NCBI GenBank assembly: GCA_035529435.1
Contig: DATKWS010000020.1
Span: 1 to 30,621 of the forward strand
Length of the DNA stretch: 30,621 nt
Source: DATKWS01 sp035529435
Lineage (GTDB): Bacteria > Krumholzibacteriota > Krumholzibacteriia > Krumholzibacteriales > Krumholzibacteriaceae
Reading direction: 5' to 3'
Shown: one piece after another, positions 8,040-15,784 of the stretch
Layout: every line of letters begins with the position of its first letter
How positions within the stretch are numbered: position 1 is the first letter of the stretch
Made by a program: the position numbers and the translations under genes
Notes under the pieces: model-generated
The model's database searches: none
Told to the model about the DNA's origin: nothing
The model's input: only the letters and a program-made list of their open reading frames with translations

Positions 8040-9352
8040 CGATTCCCGCCTTTCAGATGCTTTTCGATCAAATCTACGCAATGAGCGGTTGCACCGCAAC
8101 TGTTTCGTATAAATTCCATGCCCGCCGCGCCGCGCCGCGTGCGGAGCCCGGCGTTCCGAAGCATCGGCTCGGTTTCGCGCACGAAATCATCAACCGTCCG
8201 GACGATGCTCGCCGCGTCGAGCTCCACGAGCCTGCACGCCTCGTGCGAATTCTTGATACGCGGGCCGAACAGGACCGGCAGGCCGAGAACGGCGGGTTCC
8301 ATCACGTTGTGAACACCCGTGGTGAAACTCCCCCCGACGTACGCGATGAAACCGGCCCGGTAAAGCTCGGCGAGGTATCCCAGGCCGTCGGCCACGACGA
8401 CCGGTTCGTCGAACGTTTCCCTGTCCGCGAGGGCGGAGAGTCGTACGAACGGCAGTTGCATGCGTTCGAGGGAGCGCGCTATTTCACCGATCCGTACGTC
8501 GGTCGGCTCGTGCGGAACGAGTATGAGGGCGGCGCCGGGTACCCGCCTATGAACCTCGGCGAAGCCGGGAATGACGACAGCCTCGTCGCGCGGCCAGGTG
8601 CTCCCCGCGATCACGAACCGCCGCGCGTCGGCGGTGAGGGCCCGCGGGAGCGCCACCGTCGAGGAATCGATACTTCCGCACACCGAATCGAAGCGGGTGT
8701 CGCCGGCCGTGACGATCTCGAGGGTATCGCGTGCATGAAGTCTGAATCGCCCGGCATCCTCGTCCGATATCGCCGCGATCGCGGTCAGGCTGGAATAGAG
8801 GTTGCCGTAGAATCGCCGCACGGGGAAGGCGAGTCGCCTCGAGCTCGGCGCCAACGTACCGGAAACCAGTATCTGCGGGATACGTCTTCGTGACGCTTCG
8901 AATATGAGGTTCGGCCAGAGATCGAACTTGACGTAGACGATCATGTCCGGCAGCAGCGTATCGAGACAGGAACGGGCGTTTCCCCTCGTATCTATCGGGA
9001 GGTAATCGGTAAAGCGTATCATATCACTCTTCTTGGCACGGTCATGGGTGGTGAAGTAGTTCATGCCGGAGGGCGAGAAAAAGGTGAGGGCGATGTCGAT
9101 ATTTCCGCCGTGCCGGTTCTCGAGCAGCTCGATGACGGGACGTGCCTGGAGATACTCACCGACGGAGGATACGTGGAACCAGATCAGCGGAACGTTTTTC
9201 GCGAGTGATGCCACGTTTTGCCGCCAGTGCTCCTGCCACCGGGCCCTCCCCGCGAGACCCTCTGCGATCTTGGGATTGAAGGGCGCCGTTGCCCTTGCCA
9301 GTGCGGCGGCGGCCGGCACGATGATATTGTACAGCGCGAGGCCGATATTCAT
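8036..9352 (-). CDS. waaA: 3-deoxy-D-manno-octulosonic acid (Kdo) transferase
   Basis: A 438-residue protein, close to the usual length of about 425. WaaA transfers Kdo from CMP-Kdo to lipid A precursor at the cytoplasmic face of the inner membrane, joining the LPS core to lipid A. The N-terminus has a hydrophobic anchor (about residues 4-22). The motif HVSSVGEYLQARP at 60-72 corresponds to the family's H-A-A-S-V-G-E signature, with E66 in the position of the proposed catalytic base. The C-terminal GT-B half has YRAGFIAYVGGSF and NVMEPAVLGLPVLFGP, typical of the CMP-Kdo binding region. ATG 9352 is chosen because it overlaps the upstream heptosyltransferase stop; the open frame extends further upstream, but that portion overlaps the neighbouring gene. 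Whether it adds one, two or more Kdo residues cannot be told from sequence. Confidence 0.95.
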   Translation of the reverse strand: MNIGLALYNIIVPAAAALARATAPFNPKIAEGLAGRARWQEHWRQNVASLAKNVPLIWFHVSSVGEYLQARPVIELLENRHGGNIDIALTFFSPSGMNYFTTHDRAKKSDMIRFTDYLPIDTRGNARSCLDTLLPDMIVYVKFDLWPNLIFEASRRRIPQILVSGTLAPSSRRLAFPVRRFYGNLYSSLTAIAAISDEDAGRFRLHARDTLEIVTAGDTRFDSVCGSIDSSTVALPRALTADARRFVIAGSTWPRDEAVVIPGFAEVHRRVPGAALILVPHEPTDVRIGEIARSLERMQLPFVRLSALADRETFDEPVVVADGLGYLAELYRAGFIAYVGGSFTTGVHNVMEPAVLGLPVLFGPRIKNSHEACRLVELDAASIVRTVDDFVRETEPMLRNAGLRTRRGAAGMEFIRNSCGATAHCVDLIEKHLKGGNR

Positions 9353-10419
9353 GAATGGCTCCGGTTCCCCGTCCGTGACGGCACCGCTCCCATCGCATCG
9401 ATGCGTAACAGACGCTCTATCGCGGCGAGGACGCGGGAGGGCGGAATCGATTCGAGGCACTCCTTTGTCCCGAGTGGACATGGTCTCGCCCCGTTGCGAG
9501 AGCAGGGGCGGCAGTCAAGATCGGCATCGATTGCGATACTTCTCGGCAGGCGCGGATAGTAACCGAATTCGCGAACCGTCGGTCCGAACATGGCAACGAC
9601 GGGGGTGCCGACCGCCTCGGCGATGTGGAGCGGGGCGGAATCGTTCGTTACGAGGCAGTCGCAATGCTTGAGGGCGGCACCCGCCTCCAGAATCGAGAGC
9701 CTTCCCGTCAGGTCGAGGGTGCCGGGGCAGAGGCCGGCGATGCGGGCGCCGAGCTGGATCTCTTCTTCGCCGCCGATCAGTATCGTCCCGATGCCGCGCT
9801 CCGACAGTGCCCCGACCAGCTCCGCGAAGTGCGCGGCGGGCCATCGCTTCGTCTCCCAGCGCGCGCCGGGCGCAACGGCGACGATCGTTTTCCACGCGAT
9901 ACCGCCTCTCACGAGTAGTTCTCCGACACGTTCCCCCGCTGTGGCGGGGATCGGCAGTTCCGTCGGGAGATCACGGGCCTTGAGACCGAGTCGTTTCGCG
10001 ATCTTCAGGTACCGGGAGGACTGGGATACGATATCGCCGTACAGGTTGACCTTTCCGCCGATCAGCAGAAGTTTCTTGGTGTGTTCCTTTTCGATCGTGA
10101 TCCTGTGCGCGGCCGGGAGGAGGTGAAACAAGAACCGGCTTCTGAGGACGCCGTGCGCGTCTATCACGATATCGTACCGTTCTCCACGGAGCCGCATCAA
10201 CATCCGCAGGAGTTTCCGAAATCCTCCGCCGTGCAGCATGTGCACCCGATCGATATAGGTATTTTCAGTGAAGATATCAACATACTTCGCCTTGCACGCC
10301 ACATGTATTTCACTCTCCGGCAATCCCTCCCTGAGCGCCCTGATGAGCGGGGTCATGAGAATGAGGTCGCCGAGCGAGCTGAATCGCATAACGAGTATCT
10401 TGCACCGTTTCATGTTCAT
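9349..10419 (-). CDS. Glycosyltransferase family 9 (LPS heptosyltransferase-like)
   Basis: About 356 residues of GT9, the ADP-heptose:LPS heptosyltransferase family, acting on the inner core at the cytoplasmic membrane face. The N-terminal motif MRFSSLGDLILMTPLIRAL contains the conserved Asp (D18 from this start). The C-terminal half has VAPGARWETKRWP and TNDSAPLHIAEAVGTPVVA followed by MFGPT, the donor-binding signature of the family. Start choice is weak: ATG 10419 and ATG 10413 are two codons apart and neither has a clear ribosome-binding site; the frame continues open upstream. It is the first gene of the minus-strand operon with waaA and the radical SAM gene. Whether it is heptosyltransferase I, II or a paralogue is not decided. 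Confidence 0.9.
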   Translation of the reverse strand: MNMKRCKILVMRFSSLGDLILMTPLIRALREGLPESEIHVACKAKYVDIFTENTYIDRVHMLHGGGFRKLLRMLMRLRGERYDIVIDAHGVLRSRFLFHLLPAAHRITIEKEHTKKLLLIGGKVNLYGDIVSQSSRYLKIAKRLGLKARDLPTELPIPATAGERVGELLVRGGIAWKTIVAVAPGARWETKRWPAAHFAELVGALSERGIGTILIGGEEEIQLGARIAGLCPGTLDLTGRLSILEAGAALKHCDCLVTNDSAPLHIAEAVGTPVVAMFGPTVREFGYYPRLPRSIAIDADLDCRPCSRNGARPCPLGTKECLESIPPSRVLAAIERLLRIDAMGAVPSRTGNRSHS

Positions 10420-10533
10420 GATGCGGTTTTCACATCCCGGAACCTTTGCCTTCCCCGTCTCACAATGGATCACATCATGATCGAGGGGGGCCGGAGCGGG
10501 GGCCGGCCGGATCTCAATTCGTCCGTTTGTTCG

Positions 10534-10562
10534 AATATACGGCTAGCCCGCGCTCAAGTCTA
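10534..10562 (-). promoter_or_regulatory. Candidate sigma-70 promoter of the heptosyltransferase-waaA operon
   Basis: Read on the minus strand, TAGACT (10562-10557) and TATATT (10539-10534) are separated by 17 bases. The -10 box matches consensus at five of six bases and the -35 at four of six. It would start a transcript roughly 110 bases before the heptosyltransferase ATG. Confidence 0.35.
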
Positions 10563-10879
10563 GATATTAAAAACAGATGCGAATTCAGGCGATGGAACGG
10601 TGAGGGCGCCGCGTTGTCATACCGAATTGGTCGGATATCGCAATCAGGCGTGCGTCGGTCGAACACGTCCCTGAGTGATCAAGCTCATGTATCCAATACC
10701 AATATCGTGAATATGGACGCTCTTGATGATCATCGTTGATTGGGGAATGGAATTTGCATCTGAATTTACGGTAATACGAAATAATTGCTAAATTCATCAA
10801 TTCCATCTTGAAAAATACTAGATTTTTACGTAATATAGAGATGAATACGTCATCGTTCGGTTTATATGTTTGCAACGTT

Positions 10880-10908
10880 TTGCTATAGCAGTATTAATTA
10901 GTTATAAG
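10880..10908 (+). promoter_or_regulatory. Candidate promoter of the XRE-cupin pair with overlapping palindrome
   Basis: TTGCTA at 10880-10885 and TATAAG at 10903-10908 are separated by 17 bases. TGCTATAGCA at 10881-10890 is a perfect 10-bp palindrome lying over the -35 box, a plausible operator for an HTH dimer such as the regulator encoded just downstream. The predicted transcript would start about 70 bases before the ATG at 10986. Confidence 0.4.
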
Positions 10909-10940
10909 TTATCTGGTTTTGCAAAGCTCACGTTTTTCAG

Positions 10941-10957
10941 TTTTAAGGCATTTTAAG
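10941..10957. repeat. Direct repeat TTTTAAG with 10-bp period
   Basis: TTTTAAG occurs at 10941-10947 and again at 10951-10957, exactly one helical turn apart, between the candidate promoter and the ribosome-binding site of the first XRE-cupin gene. It could be a regulator site or chance in an AT-rich stretch. Confidence 0.4.
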
Positions 10958-10985
10958 AACGGAGACTTCAACCAGGGAGTGGGAA

Positions 10986-11546
10986 ATGGATACGAAAAAT
11001 GAAATCGGCGCTCGCATAAAGAAATATCGATTATCAAAAGGATTGACATTAAAAGACATAGAGGTGAAAGCGAATGTATCGGCAACCCACGTGTCAGAGA
11101 TTGAGCGGGGAATGACGTCGCCGACCGTCGGAGCGCTCGCCAAGATCGCCGAAGCGATGGGGACCGATGTCGCGTACTTCGTTGAGAAAAAGAACCTTTC
11201 GAAGATATCGATTGTCAACAAGGAAAATCGTAAGCCCATGCAATTCAAGGATTGGGGCGCGACGTACTTTTCGCTGACAAAGGATATTCCGAACCTCAAG
11301 ATATCATTTCTCGAGGTGGAACTCGAACCGGGGCTCAAACGGCCGGAGGAAACGAGTACGCACGAAGGCGAGGAATTCGCCCTCGTCACGAAGGGTGTCA
11401 TGGAGATCATCATCGGTGATGAGAAGTACATCCTCAAAGAGGGCGACAGTATCCACTACAAAGCCAGTAAGCCACATGCGATGAGAAACATAGGCGATGC
11501 TCAATGCCGTGCCATCTGGGTCACGCTGCCGCCTTACAGCCTGTAG
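10986..11546 (+). CDS. XRE-family transcriptional regulator with C-terminal cupin domain (copy 1)
   Basis: A 186-residue DNA-binding protein. Residues about 7-65 form an XRE/Cro-type helix-turn-helix (IGARIKKYRLSKGLTLKDIE, then SATHVSEIERGMTSPTVGAL). Residues about 105-183 form a small cupin barrel (THEGEEFALVTKGVMEI, EGDSIHYKASKPHAMRN) that in this architecture senses a small ligand or metal. The ATG at 10986 has GGGAG at 10975-10979. The 5' part of the gene is A-rich compared with its neighbours, consistent with the AT-rich upstream region. It is followed 23 bp later by a close paralogue. Related XRE-cupin proteins often regulate amine, amino-acid or oxidative-stress genes, but no target can be named here beyond possible autoregulation. 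Confidence 0.9.
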   Translation: MDTKNEIGARIKKYRLSKGLTLKDIEVKANVSATHVSEIERGMTSPTVGALAKIAEAMGTDVAYFVEKKNLSKISIVNKENRKPMQFKDWGATYFSLTKDIPNLKISFLEVELEPGLKRPEETSTHEGEEFALVTKGVMEIIIGDEKYILKEGDSIHYKASKPHAMRNIGDAQCRAIWVTLPPYSL

Positions 11547-11569
11547 AAACACGGGAGGTGAACGAGTCG

Positions 11570-12133
11570 ATGATTTCCAAGGAAGAGATCGGTAGAAGGA
11601 TAAAGAAAGTCCGGGAAGAGAAGCATTTCACGCTGAAGAACGTCGAGGCGAAGGCGGGTATTTCGGCAACCCATATATCCGAGATAGAGCGCGGCAAGAC
11701 GTCACCGACAATCGGCGCCCTGATACGTATCGCCGATGCGCTGGGAAAGGATCCCGCCTACTTTATCGAAAAAGAGGAGCTGAATGACGTTTCATTTATC
11801 TCGTTCGAGGACCGCAAGGAGGAAAAACTGACGCGCTCGACCGGCTACAGGGCCTCGCTGACGCGATCCATTCCCAGTGGCAGGATAAACGCCCAGTTGA
11901 TCACGCTTCATCCGGTAAAGGAAAAACAATTCGAAATGCATTCGCACGAGGGGGACGAATCGGCCCTCGTTCTCAAGGGACGGATCGATTTCAAGATCAA
12001 CGACAAGGTTCACGGGCTCGAGGAAGGGGACAGTATCTACTACGTTGCGAATCAGGAACATGGGTACTCGAATGCTTCCGACACGACGGAGGCGAAGATG
12101 ATCTGGTTCTCCTCCGAGCGCGGCGTTGACTGA
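11570..12133 (+). CDS. XRE-family transcriptional regulator with C-terminal cupin domain (copy 2)
   Basis: A 187-residue paralogue of the preceding gene, with the same order of domains: helix-turn-helix (IGRRIKKVREEKHFTLKNVE, SATHISEIERGKTSPTIGAL) then cupin (HSHEGDESALVLKGRIDF, EEGDSIYYVANQEHGYSN). Roughly two thirds of the HTH positions are identical between the two copies, while the cupin halves differ much more, suggesting the same or similar operator but different ligands. ATG 11570 is preceded by GGGAGGTG at 11553-11560; an in-frame GTG at 11558 lies inside that site and is unlikely. The gene ends shortly before a rho-independent terminator, so the pair forms a two-gene transcription unit. 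Confidence 0.9.
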   Translation: MISKEEIGRRIKKVREEKHFTLKNVEAKAGISATHISEIERGKTSPTIGALIRIADALGKDPAYFIEKEELNDVSFISFEDRKEEKLTRSTGYRASLTRSIPSGRINAQLITLHPVKEKQFEMHSHEGDESALVLKGRIDFKINDKVHGLEEGDSIYYVANQEHGYSNASDTTEAKMIWFSSERGVD

Positions 12134-12160
12134 AAGCGTACCACCGTCAGGTTGATTTTG

Positions 12161-12192
12161 GACCGCCGGCTATTTCGGATCCGGCGGTTTTT
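12161..12192 (+). terminator. Rho-independent terminator after the XRE-cupin pair
   Basis: CCGCCGG at 12163-12169 pairs with CCGGCGG at 12181-12187 around an 11-base loop, and is followed directly by TTTTT (12188-12192). It lies 30 bp after the stop of the second regulator. Confidence 0.85.
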
Positions 12193-12206
12193 ATGGCTAA
12201 TTTCTG

Positions 12207-12236
12207 TTGACAGGATTTTTTTTTACTTTCTATAGT
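12207..12236 (+). promoter_or_regulatory. Sigma-70-type promoter of the DUF1844 gene
   Basis: A consensus -35 box TTGACA (12207-12212) is followed by an 18-base T-rich spacer and TATAGT (12231-12236), five of six to consensus. The predicted start is about 12243, just ahead of AAAGGGGG (12249-12256) and the TTG start at 12265. Confidence 0.7.
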
Positions 12237-12264
12237 CTGTGCAAAGGGAAAGGGGGTATCCGAT

Positions 12265-12759
12265 TTGAACAACACCGGAGGAACCGACATATCCAGGAAT
12301 GAGTATCTTTTTCATCATCTCGTGGCAATGTTCCAGACACTTGCGCTGCAACAACTCGGCAAATTCATCAATCCGGTAACGGGAAAGGTGGAGCGGGATT
12401 TGCAACAGGCGCGGATAACGATCGATATGATCCAGATGATCAAGGAGAAAACCGCCGGCAACCTTTCCAGCCGGGAACGGGGTCTGCTCGATGGTGTACT
12501 GACGGAATTGCAACTGAACTACGTCGATGAGTTGAAGCGGGAGGAACCGGAACCGCAGGAGAAACCCGCGGCCGGAGCGGAGGAAGAGAAAAAAGCCGAA
12601 CAGGCGGCGGACGAGCGGGAGCAGGGGACCGCCGAACCTGTCACGGAGAAGCCGGGAGCAGAAGAGGCGGGGGCCGCACCACCGCCCCCCGGGAAAAAGA
12701 TGAAAAAACCGAAGGCAGCGGCGAAGAAGACGAAATCCGACCCGGAAGCCGGGAAATGA
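12265..12759 (+). CDS. DUF1844 domain protein with charged low-complexity tail
   Basis: A 164-residue soluble protein. Residues about 10-90 match the DUF1844 pattern: HHLVAMFQTLALQQLGK, NPVTGKVERDLQQARITIDM, then EKTAGNLSSRERGLLDGVL and LQLNYVDELKR. Function of the family is unknown. Residues 92-164 are a low-complexity tail of Glu, Ala, Pro and Lys, ending in a lysine-rich stretch, probably disordered. The start is TTG 12265: AAAGGGGG sits 8 bases upstream and the promoter lies just before it, and no ATG fits the domain start. The OmpA-like gene follows after 82 bp. Confidence 0.85.
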   Translation: MNNTGGTDISRNEYLFHHLVAMFQTLALQQLGKFINPVTGKVERDLQQARITIDMIQMIKEKTAGNLSSRERGLLDGVLTELQLNYVDELKREEPEPQEKPAAGAEEEKKAEQAADEREQGTAEPVTEKPGAEEAGAAPPPPGKKMKKPKAAAKKTKSDPEAGK

Positions 12760-12841
12760 ACACCGGTGGCGATATATCGTTCGGAGATACGATACCGTTT
12801 GTGAGATGTCTCAGGGCGGTATTTTATAAGGAGGCTTGGTT

Positions 12842-14761
12842 ATGAAGCTATGCAGGTACCTGCTTGTTGCCGCATTCCTGGTTTCGATTCTACCGGGGAT
12901 CGCCGGCGGGCAGGATTCATGGAACGGTACTGCCGGTATGCTGAGAGTGTACGAGGCCGGCACGATCGGTAAGGGTAAGCTCATATTTTCCCTGGGGACT
13001 TCGTACTACCGGCGTGGCAGCGAGCTTGTCACCAAGGGACCTCAGAGTTATCTCAAGGATCACTACCTGCTCGACAAAGCAGAGGTGGATTACAACTTCT
13101 TCATCTCACGCGCGGCGCTCACACTCGGTCTCAGCGATTACATAGAGCTTGCCGCGTCCCTCGACGTCCGTAACTGGATACTCCAGGTCGGCAAGGATTT
13201 CGAGGAGGAAGATTTCGAGACACGGAACAGGGGCGGCATCGGAGATACCGAGTTGATGCTCAAGCTCTGCCCGCCGCTGCCGGTTCGGTACGTGCGGGCC
13301 GGTGTTCTCGGGCAGGTGCGGTTCCCGACGGGAAACGAGGAACGGCGCTTCAGCACGGATAAGATCGATTTCGGCATCAAGGGTCTCTTGACGCTTGATT
13401 TTACCAAGACGGAAAGATTCGTGCCGACGAAGCTCCATTTCAATGCGGGGTACCGCTTCAACAAGAACGAGGAGCAGGGATACGGCGTCCTGTACGCGAA
13501 CAATCCCGATGTGAGCGGTTTCTACTACCCCGGCTACCCCGTCGTTCCCGAGGACGAGAGCGACAATTTCAACGATGCGTTCGAATTCGGAACGGGCGTG
13601 GAATTTATCATGAGAAACGTCCGTCTGTTCTGCGAGTTCAAGTGGGACAATTTCATGAATGCCGATATAGAGGAGGGCGATACCCTCTTCTATGTCTACA
13701 ACGAGGAAGATACGATCCGCTACCAGGGGTACTCGAATCCCAACGTGTACACCATCACGCCGGGAATATCGATCACGTCCGAGACGGGTGTCGGTGTCAT
13801 GGCGGCGGTCGATTTCAACCTCAACTCAGAGGATGATCCCTCGCTGGTATATCCGCCGGACTGGACCCTTTACTTCGCCCTGTCGTACGGCGGATTTGTC
13901 ATGCCGCAGGACCGGGACCAGGATGGGATCGAGGACAAGGTGGACAAGTGCCCGGACGAACCGGAGGATGTGGACGGATTCGAGGATGACGACGGCTGTG
14001 TCGACAGGGATAACGACAGGGACGGTATTGAGGACGGCACAGACAACTGCCCCGACCTGGCCGAGGATTTCGACGGATTCGAGGATGAGGACGGCTGTCC
14101 CGATTTCGACAATGACGGTGATGGGATCCAGGATGTCGAGGATCGCTGCCCGAACGAACCCGAGGATTTCGACGGAACCGATGACAGTGACGGATGTCCC
14201 GACGTGATGGAAGACAGCGATGCCGATGGGATTCCCGACGATATGGACAAGTGTCCGCTGAAGGCGGAGGACATGGACGGCTATCAGGACGAGGACGGGT
14301 GCCCCGATCTCGATAACGATCTCGACGGTATCCTCGACGGGGACGATCAGTGCCCGAACGAGCCGGAAACCTTCAATGGTTTCAACGACGAGGATGGGTG
14401 TCCCGATGAACGGCCGATCGAGGAAAAGTTCATCCTCCGCGGCGTTCACTTCGAAAGCGGATCCGCGGCTCTGACACCGGATTCGTACGCGGTGCTCGAC
14501 CAGGTCGTCAAATCGCTCCTGGCGTACCCGGAGGTGCGGGTCGAGATCCGCGGATACACCGACAATGTGGGCAGCTTCGAGTACAACCTTCAGCTTTCGC
14601 AGAAGCGCGCCGAGGCGGTTCGCCAGTACCTGATGAACTCAGGCATTTCCCCCGACCGCGTCACCGCGAAGGGCTACAGCGAGGCCGATCCGATAGCGGA
14701 TAATAACACGCCGGAGGGAAGGGCCTCGAACAGGCGGATCGAGTTCCGCAGGCTGAACTAG
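12842..14761 (+). CDS. Outer-membrane OmpA-family protein with thrombospondin type 3 repeats
   Basis: A 639-residue protein. ATG 12842 has AAGGAGG at 12828-12834 and starts a signal peptide (residues 1-about 22, ending GIAGG). Residues about 25-350 are a probable beta-barrel with alternating and aromatic-rich strands. Residues 357-522 hold five calcium-binding thrombospondin type 3 repeats of about 33 residues, each with a D-x-D-x-D-G-I run followed by CP...DG...DGC. Residues about 527-637 are an OmpA C-terminal peptidoglycan-binding domain (VHFESGSAALTPDSYAVLDQ, RGYTDNVGSFEYNLQLSQKR, ASNRRIEF). It likely tethers the outer membrane to the cell wall. A strong hairpin follows the stop. Confidence 0.93.
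   Translation: MKLCRYLLVAAFLVSILPGIAGGQDSWNGTAGMLRVYEAGTIGKGKLIFSLGTSYYRRGSELVTKGPQSYLKDHYLLDKAEVDYNFFISRAALTLGLSDYIELAASLDVRNWILQVGKDFEEEDFETRNRGGIGDTELMLKLCPPLPVRYVRAGVLGQVRFPTGNEERRFSTDKIDFGIKGLLTLDFTKTERFVPTKLHFNAGYRFNKNEEQGYGVLYANNPDVSGFYYPGYPVVPEDESDNFNDAFEFGTGVEFIMRNVRLFCEFKWDNFMNADIEEGDTLFYVYNEEDTIRYQGYSNPNVYTITPGISITSETGVGVMAAVDFNLNSEDDPSLVYPPDWTLYFALSYGGFVMPQDRDQDGIEDKVDKCPDEPEDVDGFEDDDGCVDRDNDRDGIEDGTDNCPDLAEDFDGFEDEDGCPDFDNDGDGIQDVEDRCPNEPEDFDGTDDSDGCPDVMEDSDADGIPDDMDKCPLKAEDMDGYQDEDGCPDLDNDLDGILDGDDQCPNEPETFNGFNDEDGCPDERPIEEKFILRGVHFESGSAALTPDSYAVLDQVVKSLLAYPEVRVEIRGYTDNVGSFEYNLQLSQKRAEAVRQYLMNSGISPDRVTAKGYSEADPIADNNTPEGRASNRRIEFRRLN
13910..14407 (+). repeat. Five in-frame thrombospondin type 3 repeat units
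   Basis: Five coding repeats of about 100 bases encode acidic calcium-binding units, each containing one CP pair and one DGC, so ten cysteines in total that may form one disulfide per unit. The units have diverged at DNA level but keep the Asp and Cys positions. Confidence 0.85.
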
Positions 14762-14785
14762 TCACCACGTACATAACGATACCGG

Positions 14786-14811
14786 ACGGGGGGCGCCGCA
14801 GCGCCCCCCGT
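14786..14811. terminator. Strong hairpin between convergent ompA-like and mazG genes
   Basis: A perfect 11-bp GC-rich stem (14786-14796 with 14801-14811) closes a 4-base CGCA loop. It is followed by TTCCATTTCC on the plus strand, only a modest T-tract. Its place between two convergent genes suggests a terminator serving at least the plus-strand gene. Confidence 0.7.
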
Positions 14812-14836
14812 TCCATTTCCGTCCTATCGATGTACC

Positions 14837-15640
14837 TCAGATTGTTTTCTTGCTTTCTTGCCAGAGTCGCTCCAATTCCTCGAGTGAGAGGTTATCGAGG
14901 GAAACGCCCCGTGAACGGGCCGATTTCTCCATTGCACGGAATCGGGAGATGAATTTCTCCGTGGTCTGCTCCAGCGCGTTTTCCGGCTCCACCTGGAGTC
15001 GGCGGGCGAGGTTCACGATCGTGAAAATGCAATCTCCCACCTCGTCCTTGATCATCGACCGGTCGCCGCGTTCCACGGCGAGCTCGAGCTCACCGATCTC
15101 CTCGCGCAGCTTTTCGAAGATACCGCCCCGGTCCGGCCAGTCGAAGCCGACCCCCGCCGCCTTGTTCTGGATCGCCGCCGCCTTTCGGAGGGGGGGGAGC
15201 TCGGGCGGCACATCATCGAGACAGCCGACGGGACGATGTTTCTTCTCGCTTTTCTTGATACGTTCCCATTCGGCCATGCTGCCGGCGCTGTCGTGCGCCG
15301 TCGTGGAACCGAAGACGTGCGGGTGGCGACCGACGATCTTCCGGTGGACGCGGGAAACGATCTCGGAGAGCGGTGTGCGGCTGTGCTCGGAATACAGCTC
15401 GTGCACGAAGATCGCGAGGAACATGACATCGCCGAGCTCCTCCTCGACACTGTCCCAGTGCTTGGATTTCTCGGCACGCAGCAGCTCGTACGCCTCGTTG
15501 ATCAGATCGGAGATGATATCATCCATCGACCGTTCACGGTCCCAGGGACAGCCATTCTCTCCCCGCAGAATGCGCAGCGTTTTCTGCAGTGCGGCGATCT
15601 CAGCGCCGATGTCCCGGCCGTTCTCTTCCACGTGTCGCAT
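14837..15640 (-). CDS. mazG: Nucleoside triphosphate pyrophosphohydrolase MazG
   Basis: About 267 residues. MazG hydrolyses (d)NTPs to NMP and pyrophosphate, a house-cleaning activity in the cytoplasm. The N-terminal half has the signature RILRGENGCPWDRERS, then DLINEAYELLRA and VEEELGDVMF, the metal-binding EExxE...ExxD acidic set. A second MazG repeat follows (LREEIGELELAVERGD, IKDEVGDCIFTIVNLARRL), so this is the full tandem form. The start is ambiguous: ATG 15640 is reported, ATG 15685 would add a 15-residue arginine-rich leader, and GTG 15631 has the best spacing from GGCGGGGG. It is divergent from uvrA. Confidence 0.93.
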   Translation of the reverse strand: MRHVEENGRDIGAEIAALQKTLRILRGENGCPWDRERSMDDIISDLINEAYELLRAEKSKHWDSVEEELGDVMFLAIFVHELYSEHSRTPLSEIVSRVHRKIVGRHPHVFGSTTAHDSAGSMAEWERIKKSEKKHRPVGCLDDVPPELPPLRKAAAIQNKAAGVGFDWPDRGGIFEKLREEIGELELAVERGDRSMIKDEVGDCIFTIVNLARRLQVEPENALEQTTEKFISRFRAMEKSARSRGVSLDNLSLEELERLWQESKKTI

Positions 15641-15727
15641 CCCCCGCCGATCCCGGACGTCACGTCTCCTTCTCGGGGGTCTCATGCCCCGATCCGATCC
15701 GTCCTGTGGAGAGGAGTATATCCGATC

Positions 15728-15756
15728 TTGCGTCTATTTACAATTGTTGATACAAT
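15728..15756 (+). promoter_or_regulatory. Candidate sigma-70 promoter of uvrA
   Basis: TTGCGT at 15728-15733 and TACAAT at 15751-15756 are separated by 17 bases in a locally AT-rich stretch. The transcript would begin around 15763, ten bases before AAGGAG (15773-15778), which in turn sits six bases before the GTG at 15785. This makes the in-frame ATG at 15755 an unlikely start because it falls in the -10 box. Confidence 0.55.
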
Positions 15757-15784
15757 GGTAGTTTGCGTTTTCAAGGAGCATGTT

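Larger units (their letters stand above)
10420..10985. other. 566-bp intergenic region, AT-rich in its right half
   Basis: This gap separates the minus-strand LPS operon from the plus-strand regulator pair, which are divergent. Bases 10420-10730 are near genome-average composition and include the candidate minus-strand promoter. Bases about 10740-10980 are strikingly AT-rich for this GC-rich chromosome and contain the candidate promoter, a palindrome and a 10-bp-spaced direct repeat listed separately. An open frame of 96 codons exists on the minus strand (10875-10585), but it has no good ribosome-binding site or recognisable motifs and is not called. Confidence 0.6.

Noticed and set aside
7104..8084. 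326-codon plus-strand open frame opposite the radical SAM gene
   Set aside because: Antisense to a protein with intact CX3CX2C and SPASM motifs; no features of its own.
10585..10875. 96-codon minus-strand frame in the AT-rich gap
   Set aside because: No ribosome-binding site, no motif, and a compositional break in the middle; probably chance.
12762..12800. Imperfect hairpin (TATCGT/ACGATA) after the DUF1844 gene as a terminator
   Set aside because: The stem is short and AT-containing, and only TTT follows; not convincing.
12799..12827. TTGTGA-N17-TTTTAT as a promoter for the OmpA-like gene
   Set aside because: The transcript would start within the ribosome-binding site, which would make translation unlikely.
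13910..14407. Repeat array as a possible CRISPR or satellite
   Set aside because: The repeats are in-frame, diverged at DNA level and encode thrombospondin type 3 units.
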